Source: a virus
Reading direction: 5' to 3' (one strand)
DNA length: 21,369 bases
Virus record (IMG/VR): IMGVR_UViG_3300021378_000194
Location: 1 to 21,369 of that record
Part shown: piece by piece, positions 14,547-21,132 of the stretch
Numbering within the stretch: the stretch's first letter is position 1
How the letters are laid out: each line of letters opens with the position of its first letter
The notes under the pieces: model-generated
What the model was told of the DNA's origin: nothing
Seen by the model: only the letters and a program-made list of their open reading frames with translations
Databases searched by the model: none
Position numbers and translations under genes: made by a program

Positions 14547-17117
14547 ATGGGAACATGGCCGCAATTTTCATATCCTTATCCTGAGATATTAAAAAAACTA
14601 AACAATCGAGGTGGTAATAACTCACCAATGCCGTATTCAAACGCTGGGGCTGGTGTAAGTGGTTTAATGCCATGGATAAGAGTAATATCAGCTCTCGGTG
14701 CTGAAGGTGCACAATCAACTGGTGGTGGATTGGTATTACAATCTAATTATCCCGAAGATGGATTTAATATAAGATATGGTGATGGTGCTAATAAAGCAGG
14801 AATTATTGGATTTGAATTAGATATGGCAACTCCAGTTAGACCACCAGCTGGTAGACCAACAAGACCTTCTCCTATTATTAGTGGATTATCTGTAAGTGAA
14901 GTAGATGTAGGGAGAAAAACCACAAACTTTTCTATTACTTGTTATACACAAGAACAAATGGAAGAAGTTGCAAAATATTTTATGGAACCTGGTTTTTATT
15001 GTTTTGTAGAATGGGGATGGAATTCTAAAAAAGCCCGTTCACAATGGGTTGGGAATGCTACTACTGGTGAAATTACACCTTGTGATATAGCAAAACATAT
15101 AAATTACAAATATATTCAAGATAAAAGGAAAGCATCAGAATTTGAATATGATTGTACATTAGGTTTAATATCAAATGGTGGTGTTAAGTTCGGTGATAAT
15201 GAAACATATATAATTGATGTTGAACTTACATCACAAGGAAGTGTTGCCCAATATATGCAATCCCATAAAGCAGGGGCATCTTCATCTACAAAAACAGAAT
15301 CAAATTACAGATTCGACCCGGCAAGTATAGATGATTCTGCAGAAAAAGATGGTGTTGGAAAAACTTTATTTAAGCAAATGTTTAACACACTTCCATCTAA
15401 TAAGCAAAATGCTTTTATTAAAAGTTGGATAACTGCTCCATTAAATGTTTATAAAGATTTTGCTTTTAAAGATTTTAATGTAGCAAATGGAAAAGGATGT
15501 GATGATAATACTTGGATGGATGAATCTAATTATATTAATATGGATTCAGTAGTAGTAGAAACTATCCTACAAAATATAAAAAGGGCAACAAGTCTAAAAT
15601 CAAAAAGTGGAGCTACTTTAGAAATTCCAACCGATGCTCCTTTTTTAGATACAAGTAGATTTATAAGATTTGAATTAGCTTGTGAAATAATGAACTTTGC
15701 TTTTTTAGATTTATCTTCAGGAAGAAAATCAAGTAAATCTTTTGGATGTGATGATAACCAACCATCTTTACGAATTAATATAGATACAAGTATTATAGGA
15801 GCATTTCCTCAAATGTGGTCTTTAGACCAAAACATATTATTTATTCCAAATCCTAAAGCACCCGATTTTAACATTGATTCTGCTTTTAGTGGAGAAAAAA
15901 CAACTACTAAATTTATAGATTTTGATACGTTAGGAAGTAACACTCAAAATTTACATCCTAAAACGAATATAAAATCATTTACTGGTACACGAAAAATGAA
16001 TGGTTCTGAAACTCCTCATGCATTTCCATGTCAGTATGAACTTAAAGCAGAAGATAACACATGGGATACTGAACCAAATATCATTCCTTATACCATGGAT
16101 AAACAACATTGGGGATGGTTAAAAAATTTATACATCAACTTTGATTACTTTTGTAAAACAATACAAACTCCAAATTATACAATTCAAGATGTAATGTATG
16201 ATTTATTAAATGCAATGAGTTCTGCGTGTAATTCACATTGGAAATTTCAAATAGTAAAACGATTTCATCCTAATCAAAACCAAGGGTGTTTTGAATTACA
16301 AGTAGTAGATTTGAATTTTACTGGTAAATTAAATTTAGATGATACACAAATACCAAATTATCAATTAAGGGGAACTAAATCACCATTTGTTGAAGTTGAT
16401 TTTTCAACAACAGTTGCAGCCTCTCATCAAAATAATATTTTATTTAAGAGATACTCTGATGGAAATCAAAAAGGTAGTAAAATAGATACTCATCCAGATT
16501 TAGGAGGTTCTAATCCTGTATTAGGAAGTGTTTTTTCAAATGAAATAGAATTTGTAGGTAGTATTATAAATCATACTGAAGTTTTAGGAAAGACATCTGA
16601 TGATGAAGGAAATAGTACAGAATCTACTACTGAAGATAAAACTGATGCAACAAAAAATACAAATTATAATTTCTTTATGGAAAAAGCTGGTGTTTTTCCA
16701 AAAATACAAGATAGGCAAAATGTTAGTGATGTATTGGAAGCTTTAGATGAGAATAATCTTCAAGATATATTTATGGTAGGTACATTTAATGATTCACTTG
16801 CATTACGCCAGGCGTATCTTGTAAATAAAAAACAATCAATTAGTGTTTATGGAAAAGATGGTGCAAATGAAAATAAAGTAAATGTTCCTTTTGGATTAGC
16901 AGAAGTAAACTTTACTATTCATGGTATAAGTGGATTTAAAAGAGGTGATACTTTGAGATTCGAGGGATTACCTAAAAACTTTTCATCTCCTCATGTTTAT
17001 GAAGTTACTGGAATAGAACATGAAGTAACTACAAGTGGTTGGATGACGAAGATAACAACTGGTATGAGAGCATACGGTTCAAATACAGCAGCTAAATTAG
17101 GAATTGTAGTAGATTAG
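14547..17117 (+). CDS. Baseplate hub protein (gp27/gpD-like)
   Basis: The 856-residue product is likely the central hub on which the tail tube sits. An N-terminal beta region includes GIIGFELDMATPVRP and VGRKTTNFSITCYTQEQMEE, followed by PGFYCFVEWGWN (about 150-161). The C-terminal segment (about 780-845) reads AEVNFTIHGISGFKRGDTLR, GLPKNF, VYEVTGIEHEVTTSGWMTKI and TTGMRAYG; this 'raised in a channel, test by W.T' ending is typical of hub proteins of contractile systems. It is much longer than T4 gp27 (391 residues), so extra domains are inserted in the middle. It has 11 cysteines, whereas the tape measure has none. GCDDN occurs twice (about 316 and 399). No lysozyme domain is seen. Confidence 0.75.
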   Translation: MGTWPQFSYPYPEILKKLNNRGGNNSPMPYSNAGAGVSGLMPWIRVISALGAEGAQSTGGGLVLQSNYPEDGFNIRYGDGANKAGIIGFELDMATPVRPPAGRPTRPSPIISGLSVSEVDVGRKTTNFSITCYTQEQMEEVAKYFMEPGFYCFVEWGWNSKKARSQWVGNATTGEITPCDIAKHINYKYIQDKRKASEFEYDCTLGLISNGGVKFGDNETYIIDVELTSQGSVAQYMQSHKAGASSSTKTESNYRFDPASIDDSAEKDGVGKTLFKQMFNTLPSNKQNAFIKSWITAPLNVYKDFAFKDFNVANGKGCDDNTWMDESNYINMDSVVVETILQNIKRATSLKSKSGATLEIPTDAPFLDTSRFIRFELACEIMNFAFLDLSSGRKSSKSFGCDDNQPSLRINIDTSIIGAFPQMWSLDQNILFIPNPKAPDFNIDSAFSGEKTTTKFIDFDTLGSNTQNLHPKTNIKSFTGTRKMNGSETPHAFPCQYELKAEDNTWDTEPNIIPYTMDKQHWGWLKNLYINFDYFCKTIQTPNYTIQDVMYDLLNAMSSACNSHWKFQIVKRFHPNQNQGCFELQVVDLNFTGKLNLDDTQIPNYQLRGTKSPFVEVDFSTTVAASHQNNILFKRYSDGNQKGSKIDTHPDLGGSNPVLGSVFSNEIEFVGSIINHTEVLGKTSDDEGNSTESTTEDKTDATKNTNYNFFMEKAGVFPKIQDRQNVSDVLEALDENNLQDIFMVGTFNDSLALRQAYLVNKKQSISVYGKDGANENKVNVPFGLAEVNFTIHGISGFKRGDTLRFEGLPKNFSSPHVYEVTGIEHEVTTSGWMTKITTGMRAYGSNTAAKLGIVVD

Positions 17118-17121
17118 TAAG

Positions 17122-17514
17122 ATGAGTATAATAGATTCATATAAAAAATTATTAGGTAAACGGGGTGTTAAAACATCTACACCAATTACTGCGTATATTC
17201 CTTCTCCAAAAGAAATTGATTATAAGAGAGGCTATATCCGAAGATTTTTTGCTCAAAGGTCAAATGATAAAACTTCACCTATAATAGAAATTTCATCAGA
17301 TGAATTTAATAGAATTGGAAGAACAAATCTTTATAGAGCAATATCACTTAGATGGAGAATCAAAGGACCAAAAGAAATGATTTTCAATAAAAATGGAAAG
17401 ATTTCTGATAAAGGGGTAATTACATCAAACCGTACAGCAATAAAACTTGTTTCAGATAATATACCAAATTTAACATTATACTTACCAAATCTTTTACAAT
17501 TTTATAAAAGTTAA
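17122..17514 (+). CDS. Conserved-type small tail-module protein, function unknown
   Basis: The 130-residue product begins 4 nt after the hub gene and ends the operon. The section SPKEIDYKRGYIRRFFAQRS (about 28-47), then RTNLYRAISLRWRIKGP (about 68-84), resembles small proteins found in tail or neck regions of T4-like marine phages. No membrane segment or catalytic motif is visible. It is basic and probably alpha/beta. A structural role in baseplate or neck is suggested only by position. Confidence 0.7.
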   Translation: MSIIDSYKKLLGKRGVKTSTPITAYIPSPKEIDYKRGYIRRFFAQRSNDKTSPIIEISSDEFNRIGRTNLYRAISLRWRIKGPKEMIFNKNGKISDKGVITSNRTAIKLVSDNIPNLTLYLPNLLQFYKS

Positions 17515-17546
17515 TATATATACATATACAAAATAAATTAGGTTAT

Positions 17547-18314
17547 ATGAAGTATCTTACAAATGAAGAAATCCAACAAATGACTTTTGATTGGAGGTAT
17601 CGAGGATTTACAACAATACAATTACTTACTGAAGAAGAATGTGATGAAATAAACGAAGAAATGGAAAAAATTCGTTTAGAAAGAAATCTTACTACAAAAG
17701 AAGATGGTTCAGATTGGGGTGAATGGGACCCATTTATGTATCCACATAAATACTCAGATAAAATAGAAAAACTTTTTGTACATCCTAAAATCATAGAAGC
17801 TTGTGAATTTTTAATGAATGGTAAATTAGTTGGTATGCAAAGTTGGGCATATTTTAAACCACCAGGTCAATTAGGAAGAGATATGCACCAAAATGTATTT
17901 TATACAGGATGTGGCCATAATGAGATTATTAACATGGCTCTTGCACTTGATAATCATGATAAAGAAAATGGAGCAGTTTGGAATTACGAAGGTTCTCATA
18001 AATTGGGTATCCTTCCAATTGAGGTAGATGAGGAACGAGTAAAAACAAATCCAAAGAATTGGAGAAATGAAAGAGGTAAAGCTTGTGTAATGCCCAAAGG
18101 TCATGATTTTAGTAAGATAGAAGGTGATTGTAAAAAAGGACATATGGTATTACTTCACTCACATTGTGTTCATGGTTCTGAAGCAAATACTTCTAATAGA
18201 ATGAGAAGAAATTTCTTAGGTGGATATCTTGTAGAGGGAGCTAAATTTAAAGAAGGTGGGCATATGAAACGAACACCTATTGATGTTTATAAACTTCAGA
18301 AAAAACATTGGTAA
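17547..18314 (+). CDS. PhyH-like Fe(II)/2-oxoglutarate dioxygenase with HxN in place of HxD
   Basis: The 255-residue product matches the phytanoyl-CoA dioxygenase-like family: N-terminal helices with EEIQQMTFDWRYRGFTTIQL, then QSWAYFKPPGQ (98-108), MHQNVFY (113-119), ENGAVWNYEGSHKLGIL (140-155) and a C-terminal HSHCVHGSEANTSNRMRRNF (204-223). In this family iron is held by HxD and a distal His, and Arg binds 2-oxoglutarate. Here the first part is His114-Gln-Asn116, so the usual Asp is Asn; the distal His is likely His209 and the Arg 220 or 221. Typical substrates are small molecules; the phage substrate is unknown. It starts the accessory region, 32 nt after the tail operon. Activity is uncertain because of the ligand change. 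Confidence 0.8.
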   Translation: MKYLTNEEIQQMTFDWRYRGFTTIQLLTEEECDEINEEMEKIRLERNLTTKEDGSDWGEWDPFMYPHKYSDKIEKLFVHPKIIEACEFLMNGKLVGMQSWAYFKPPGQLGRDMHQNVFYTGCGHNEIINMALALDNHDKENGAVWNYEGSHKLGILPIEVDEERVKTNPKNWRNERGKACVMPKGHDFSKIEGDCKKGHMVLLHSHCVHGSEANTSNRMRRNFLGGYLVEGAKFKEGGHMKRTPIDVYKLQKKHW

Positions 18315-18342
18315 ACTATTAACAAAACTTTAACACTTTTTA

Positions 18343-18384
18343 TTAGGATTTCTCATTTTTTTTTCGTATATTTACTATGTAAAT
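18343..18384 (+). promoter_or_regulatory. Bacteroidota-like promoter with 25-nt repeat, copy 1
   Basis: TTAG (18343-18346), 20 nt, then TATATTTA (18367-18374) fits the TTTG/-33 and TAnnTTTG/-7 pattern except for the last base. Bases 18360-18384 are identical to 18721-18745. It lies in the 90-nt gap before the gene at 18405, with an expected start near 18380. Confidence 0.65.
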
Positions 18385-18404
18385 AATTAATAACACTTAA
18401 AAGA

Positions 18405-18686
18405 ATGAATTACTTAGTAAACCCTTCCGATATCGTATCAAGAGCCCTTGGTATCGATTCTTTCAAACAAATGATTAATGATGAACAAGTTCAATTCTCT
18501 GAATTGGTTGATACTTCAGTTGAAATAGCTGAACAATGGACTGATGACTGGGATGAGGACCAAGGATTTGGTTCTTCGGATGGAACTTATCTTCTAAAAG
18601 ATTTTATGGATACCATTATAGGTTCTTATACTAAAGGATATAAAACAATATTCAGCCCTTACTTAACAGTAAGTAAAATTTCTTAA
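18405..18686 (+). CDS. Acidic small protein, unknown
   Basis: The 93-residue product is acidic, with a DDWDEDQGFGSSDG cluster (about 47-60), helical ends and no membrane segment. It has a promoter of its own immediately upstream and another immediately downstream, so it is a single-gene unit. I do not recognise it. Early or middle expression is suggested by the Bacteroidota-like promoter. It might be a host-takeover protein, but no domain supports this. Confidence 0.65.
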   Translation: MNYLVNPSDIVSRALGIDSFKQMINDEQVQFSELVDTSVEIAEQWTDDWDEDQGFGSSDGTYLLKDFMDTIIGSYTKGYKTIFSPYLTVSKIS

Positions 18687-18703
18687 AAAAAAGTGTTAAA
18701 ATA

Positions 18704-18745
18704 TTTGGTAAATCCAATTATTTTTCGTATATTTACTATGTAAAT
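18704..18745 (+). promoter_or_regulatory. Bacteroidota-like promoter with 25-nt repeat, copy 2
   Basis: TTTG (18704-18707), 20 nt, then TATATTTA (18728-18735). Bases 18721-18745 repeat 18360-18384 exactly. Expected transcription start is about 18741, only a few bases from the ATG at 18744, which therefore looks like part of the promoter repeat rather than the true start. Confidence 0.65.
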
Positions 18746-18788
18746 GAGTGATAATAAAACAATAAAATTAAACCTTAAAATAAATAAA

Positions 18789-19373
18789 ATGAGTAAAAAA
18801 TTCAAATTTCAATTAAGAGGAACTGAGTTCCAATTACCCCTTTCTCAAGTAAGAGAAGATAACTACAATAACAACGAAAAGTATATCTATATGAATGCTA
18901 AGAGTTGTGCTTCTGTAATCAAACAATATGTTAAGAAAACTTACCCAACTCTAAAAGTGTGGGCTGGTTCTGATGTTTATAGTGGAGGTTCTTCTGTAAG
19001 AGTAAACGTTTCTAATTCTGATGGTTCTCCAATTACTGACCAAACAATATGGGAAGATATCTCTTCTTGGAAATACACTTTACAAGGTGGTACTTTCAAT
19101 GGTATGATTGATATGTACGAATCAAGAGAAGATTCTGTTTCTACTCAAAGTGGTACTCCCTTAAAATACTTCCCTTCTTATGTATTTGTAGAAAACAAAC
19201 CAAAATGGGATTCAATCGAGTATTGGGTATCTCAATGGAATGAGTACCAAAGTAGTTTAGATGCTGAATGGACTGAAAAAGTTCAGAGATTGGGTGGTTG
19301 GTTAGAATATAACAAACAATTTATGAACAAAAAGAATGTTGATAAAGTTGCTTCATTAACCGTAAATGCTTAA
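18789..19373 (+). CDS. LPD29-like domain protein
   Basis: The product has 194 residues from ATG 18789; a 209-residue form from ATG 18744 is possible but would be nearly leaderless and begins inside the promoter repeat. In the 18789 form, residues about 32-75 (SCASVIKQYVKKTYPTLKVW, then AGSDVYSGGSSVRVNVSN) resemble LPD29, a small domain found in large polyvalent proteins and as stand-alone proteins in phages and plasmids. The remainder (WDSIEYWVSQWNEYQSSL) is rich in Trp, Tyr and Ser. Codons with C endings (AAC, TTC) are common, suggesting strong expression. Biochemical function of LPD29 is not established; a role in the infected cell is inferred. Confidence 0.65.
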   Translation: MSKKFKFQLRGTEFQLPLSQVREDNYNNNEKYIYMNAKSCASVIKQYVKKTYPTLKVWAGSDVYSGGSSVRVNVSNSDGSPITDQTIWEDISSWKYTLQGGTFNGMIDMYESREDSVSTQSGTPLKYFPSYVFVENKPKWDSIEYWVSQWNEYQSSLDAEWTEKVQRLGGWLEYNKQFMNKKNVDKVASLTVNA

Positions 19374-19376
19374 GAT

Positions 19377-19613
19377 ATGAAAGAACAAAAAAGATACGCA
19401 GTACAATTAGATGTTTACGTTTGGGCTGAAGATGATTATCTGGCTCGTAAAGAAGCCCACAAACTGGCTGATGAGATAGATGAAAAAAATCCTAATGCTA
19501 GACCAAACGTTACAGAAATAGGTGAACAACCATTCGCTTCATTTGGTTATAGAAAATTAGATGATATTAGTAAACCTATTCCAAAAATAAAAGATGAACC
19601 CTTACCTTTTTAA
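19377..19613 (+). CDS. Small hypothetical protein
   Basis: The 78-residue product begins 3 nt after the LPD29-like gene. The N-terminal half has an alternating beta strand and helix (KRYAVQLDVYVWAEDDYLAR, then KEAHKLADEID), and the C-terminal tail is Pro- and Lys-rich (SKPIPKIKDEPLPF). There is no membrane segment. The beta-helix start is like many small ferredoxin-fold proteins, but no family is recognised. It is probably in one transcription unit with its neighbours. Confidence 0.65.
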   Translation: MKEQKRYAVQLDVYVWAEDDYLARKEAHKLADEIDEKNPNARPNVTEIGEQPFASFGYRKLDDISKPIPKIKDEPLPF

Positions 19614-19619
19614 AATATA

Positions 19620-19844
19620 ATGAATAAAATTAATATTAAAACCCTTAAAGAAATTGAAAACAAATTTGGAGAATTTGATATAGGACAAACATTTGGTTCT
19701 AATCAACTTTATCTAAGATTTGGATATTGGAAACAAGTCGATACCAATATACTCCAAGATATCATAGGATTAGGTACTGAAGTTGTTGAAGATGATATCT
19801 TCGATGATGATTGTGGATATCAGTTTAGTTATAAATTAATATAA
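19620..19844 (+). CDS. Small acidic hypothetical protein
   Basis: The 74-residue product starts 6 nt after the previous stop. It contains FDIGQTFGSNQLYLRFGYWK (about 19-38) and an acidic EVVEDDIFDDDCG stretch near the end. No domain recognised. Tight spacing on both sides places it in the 18744-20762 gene cluster. Confidence 0.6.
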   Translation: MNKINIKTLKEIENKFGEFDIGQTFGSNQLYLRFGYWKQVDTNILQDIIGLGTEVVEDDIFDDDCGYQFSYKLI

Positions 19845-19847
19845 GTT

Positions 19848-19955
19848 ATGAAAGAACACTTAGTAGAATTAATGTTAGCAAATACTTCCTTCACCGAAGA
19901 AGAAATCGGTGAGATGGATAATTGGGAAATCCGAATGCATTTAGGTTATGAATGA
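19848..19955 (+). CDS. 35-residue acidic microprotein
   Basis: ATG 19848 lies 3 nt after the previous stop, and the TGA at 19953-19955 overlaps the next gene's start by 8 nt. The product MKEHLVELMLANTSFTEEEI then GEMDNWEIRMHLGYE is predicted to form two helices. Coupled overlaps on both sides support a real gene, although it is too short for homology judgement. Confidence 0.5.
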   Translation: MKEHLVELMLANTSFTEEEIGEMDNWEIRMHLGYE

Positions 19956-20166
19956 ATTGGATTTACATGGAATGACTCATGATGAAGCTGTATTAGAAGC
20001 TGAGAATTGGGTTTTACTTCAATCAGATAATCCTATGTTTGAATGTAGAGTTATAGTAGGTAATTCTTCACAAATGACAACAAGAATTACTAATATGTTA
20101 GATGAATATGGATTTAGGTATTATATTCCAAGTTGGAATGTTGGTGAAATAATAATTTCAAATTAA
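19948..20166 (+). CDS. Smr-like mini protein
   Basis: The 72-residue product starts ELDLHGMTHDEAVLEAENWV, matching the LDLHG..xxEA beginning of Smr (small MutS-related) domains, followed by a strand (ECRVIVGN), a helix (TRITNMLDEYGF) and a strand (EIIISN). Smr domains are endonucleases or RNA/DNA-binding modules. The usual HGxG loop after the second strand is replaced by VGNSSQM, so catalysis is doubtful. The size equals a bare Smr core. It overlaps the upstream microgene by 8 nt and is 5 nt from the oxygenase gene. A nucleic-acid-binding role is inferred. Confidence 0.65.
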   Translation: MNELDLHGMTHDEAVLEAENWVLLQSDNPMFECRVIVGNSSQMTTRITNMLDEYGFRYYIPSWNVGEIIISN

Positions 20167-20171
20167 TAAAA

Positions 20172-20762
20172 ATGATAAATAATTTATTTTCAACACAAAT
20201 ATATGATTCAAAAATAGATAACGATATCTTTAATAAACTAAAAAAAGATGTGTTAAAATATATTGATAATAATGAAAAACTGTTTGTAAAAAACTGGCAG
20301 TGTGATACGTTATCAAATGTATTCTGTGAACAGAACGAAAAATTTTTACCAAACTATCTAAGCGAACTTATAATAAGCCACACCTCAAAATATATTGTTG
20401 AAGGTGGATTTACTCCAAGTGGATTTCTTATAGATAATTGCTGGATAACATTAGGAGGTAAGGGTGATTTTCAAGAGAGTCATGACCATCTTGGAGATAC
20501 TAAAGGTTCTCAAACTACGTTTTCAGGTGTTATGTATATACAAGCTGAACAGAATAAAGGTGGTGAATTTTTTATGGATTCTCCAATTGATACATTATCA
20601 AAATTATTACCAACAAATAATTCAAACCCTTCAAAAATTAGTATTTCACCCGAAGAAGGATTATTGATATCATTCCCATCATTTATAAAACATGGTAGTT
20701 TTATTTATAACTCTGATAAAAAGAAAAGAATATCTATTAGTTGGAACATAAAATTTATTTAA
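20172..20762 (+). CDS. 2OG-Fe(II) oxygenase family protein (2OG-FeII_Oxy_5-like)
   Basis: The 196-residue product has the layout of small phage 2-oxoglutarate oxygenases: N-terminal LFSTQIYDSKIDND, WITLGGKGDFQESHDH (91-106), FSGVMYIQAEQNKGGEFFMD (117-136), EEGLLISFPSFIKHGSFI (161-178) and KKRISISWNI (184-193). Likely iron ligands are in the His104-Asp105-His106 group and His174, with Arg186 for 2-oxoglutarate. Members occur often in marine T4-like phages. Substrates are mostly unknown; protein or small-molecule hydroxylation is possible. It is unrelated in sequence layout to the PhyH-like gene at 17547. It ends the small-gene cluster, and a new promoter follows. Confidence 0.78.
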   Translation: MINNLFSTQIYDSKIDNDIFNKLKKDVLKYIDNNEKLFVKNWQCDTLSNVFCEQNEKFLPNYLSELIISHTSKYIVEGGFTPSGFLIDNCWITLGGKGDFQESHDHLGDTKGSQTTFSGVMYIQAEQNKGGEFFMDSPIDTLSKLLPTNNSNPSKISISPEEGLLISFPSFIKHGSFIYNSDKKKRISISWNIKFI

Positions 20763-20767
20763 TTTAA

Positions 20768-20799
20768 TTAGGAAAATTAAAATAAATTTTGTATCTTTG
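20768..20799 (+). promoter_or_regulatory. Canonical Bacteroidota promoter
   Basis: TATCTTTG (20792-20799) is an exact match to the Bacteroidota -7 consensus TAnnTTTG. TTAG (20768-20771) lies 20 nt upstream in the -33 position. Expected start is about 20805, giving a leader of about 10 nt before ATG 20814. It is the main sequence evidence for the host group. Confidence 0.75.
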
Positions 20800-20813
20800 T
20801 AAAAAATTAAATT

Positions 20814-21002
20814 ATGGATTTAAAAGATTTGTATAGTGAATTAACAACTTCTCCAACAAAAAATGAACCAAGACCATATCACCACTACGATGCAGGTGAG
20901 AAGTGGTATGATATTATGAGACAAGTACTCAAACAATCGAGAGAAGAGAGATTGAAAAGAGAAAAAATATTTGGTAAACCAAAATCAAAATATCATGACT
21001 AA
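20814..21002 (+). CDS. Small basic hypothetical protein
   Basis: The 62-residue product is first in a transcription unit behind the best host-type promoter. It has a polar N-terminus, EPRPYHHYDAGEKWYDIMRQ (about 18-37) and a strongly basic helical C-terminus (KQSREERLKREKIFGKPKSK). It overlaps the next gene by 8 nt. No family recognised. The expected early expression and overlap with genes ahead of a possible polymerase hint at a replication-region gene. Confidence 0.62.
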   Translation: MDLKDLYSELTTSPTKNEPRPYHHYDAGEKWYDIMRQVLKQSREERLKREKIFGKPKSKYHD

Positions 21003-21132
21003 ATCAGATTTAACACAATTAGATGGATTGTATTATGTAGGACACCTCATCGATATGGATGGGAGTGGGTATGTAGATGAAGAAACTGCAGAACTGATAC
21101 TTATGGAATACAATGCAGGAGTTACTGAATGA
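20995..21132 (+). CDS. 45-residue EF-hand-like microprotein
   Basis: ATG 20995 overlaps the previous gene, and the TGA overlaps the next start as ATGA. The product has helix-loop-helix form: LTQLDGLYYVGHLI, the loop DMDGSGYVDEET (residues 20-31) and TAELILMEYN. The loop fits the EF-hand pattern DxDxSGxV at positions 1, 3, 5, 6 and 8, but position 12 is Thr rather than Glu. Calcium binding is a hypothesis only. Coupling on both sides supports translation. Confidence 0.55.
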   Translation: MTKSDLTQLDGLYYVGHLIDMDGSGYVDEETAELILMEYNAGVTE

